A stretch of 39,399 nucleotides of DNA, taken from assembly GCA_031269345.1 (NCBI GenBank), contig JAISZH010000151.1, forward strand, positions 1 through 39,399. Reading direction: 5' to 3'. How positions within the stretch are numbered: the stretch's first letter is position 1; each line of letters begins with the position of its first letter. The DNA comes from Desulfovibrio sp. (GTDB taxonomy: Bacteria; Desulfobacterota; Desulfovibrionia; Desulfovibrionales; Desulfovibrionaceae). The translations under genes were made by a program, and so were the position numbers. The notes below the pieces were generated by a model, which saw only the letters and a list, made by a program, of their open reading frames with translations, ran no database searches and was not told the origin of the DNA. Positions 39,267 to 39,399 of this stretch are shown here, piece by piece.

Positions 39267-39399
39267 ATGAATGATTCAGGCCAAAGTGACCGCATAGCCC
39301 GTATCAATGATCTGCAAGTGAAAATCGCCGCCCTTCGCCCATACGAGGGCGATATGCTTGTTCAGTTGCGTAAGTACTACCGGCTGGGACTTACCTGGA
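39267..39399 (+). CDS. Fic-family protein, N-terminal part (3' end outside window)
   Basis: The first 44 codons are present. AALRPYEGDMLVQLRKYYRL followed by GLTW resembles the N-terminal helices of bacterial Fic-domain proteins, where the family continues with S-N-A-L-E-G-N; that part and the HPFx(D/E)GNGR catalytic motif lie beyond the window. Fic proteins usually AMPylate target proteins and often act as toxins or regulators. ATG 39267 follows AAAAGGA with 6-base spacing. It is separated from ccmB by 140 bp with a hairpin. The assignment rests on one short stretch and is tentative. Confidence 0.55.
   Translation, partial: MNDSGQSDRIARINDLQVKIAALRPYEGDMLVQLRKYYRLGLTW

Overview
The window looks like a chromosomal segment of a GC-rich anaerobic deltaproteobacterium, most likely a Desulfovibrio-type sulfate reducer (Desulfovibrionaceae). 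That placement is an inference from protein character: a CcmE with a cysteine in place of the usual heme-binding histidine, the ccmE-F-A-B gene order, a HypC maturation protein, a divergent EPSP-synthase-like protein and a prs-rplY-pth block. No rRNA, CRISPR array, intact transposase or prophage is visible. One tRNA gene, tRNA-Ser(GGA), is present with its own promoter and terminator.

Layout. 1-3560: two adjacent class I glutamine amidotransferases, a GNAT acetyltransferase and a Bcr/CflA-type exporter. 3571-3698: a MITE-like long inverted repeat in an AT-rich gap. 3828-8189 (+): mutL, a metallo-beta-lactamase hydrolase, a flavodoxin-fold reductase and comF. 19912-8313 (-): queF, prs, rplY (L25/Ctc), pth, a chorismate-mutase/EPSP-synthase-like fusion, a long-chain acyl-CoA ligase, a STAS protein, a FapA-domain (DUF342) protein, a CgeB-type glycosyltransferase and a GT9 heptosyltransferase-like protein. 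20022-24064: tRNA-Ser, a larA homologue, a small zinc-ribbon-like protein, a broken 4-hydroxybutyryl-CoA dehydratase gene and surE. 24308-35184: a SWIM/SNF2 helicase, glycogen phosphorylase, dut, argD, a GT2 glycosyltransferase, hypC, a GT4 glycosyltransferase and an isochorismatase-family hydrolase. 35235-39126: ccmE-ccmF-ccmA-ccmB, followed by the start of a Fic-like gene cut by the window edge.

How the genes fit together. The minus-strand block joins nucleotide and translation housekeeping (PRPP synthesis, L25, peptidyl-tRNA hydrolase) to lipid activation and envelope glycan genes. The ccm genes serve multiheme cytochrome c assembly. larA and hypC both point to nickel enzymes, lactate racemase and NiFe hydrogenase, which suits this type of anaerobe.

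The most unusual feature is a set of short dispersed palindromic repeats. One family (8178-8262, 27516-27563, 22098-22130, 38373-38402, 1198-1220, 1381-1403) sits at or across stop codons. A related copy (16902-16949) lies inside the coding sequence of the EPSP-synthase-like protein and keeps the frame. A second, REP-like family (12841-12873, 20276-20308, 22681-22711) includes a copy at the point where the dehydratase pseudogene breaks off. Other oddities are a very AT-rich block inside the acyl-CoA ligase gene, a QueF with Met at a normally conserved His, a mutL promoter so close to the ATG that the mRNA may be leaderless, and a ccm cluster with no ccmC directly after ccmB.
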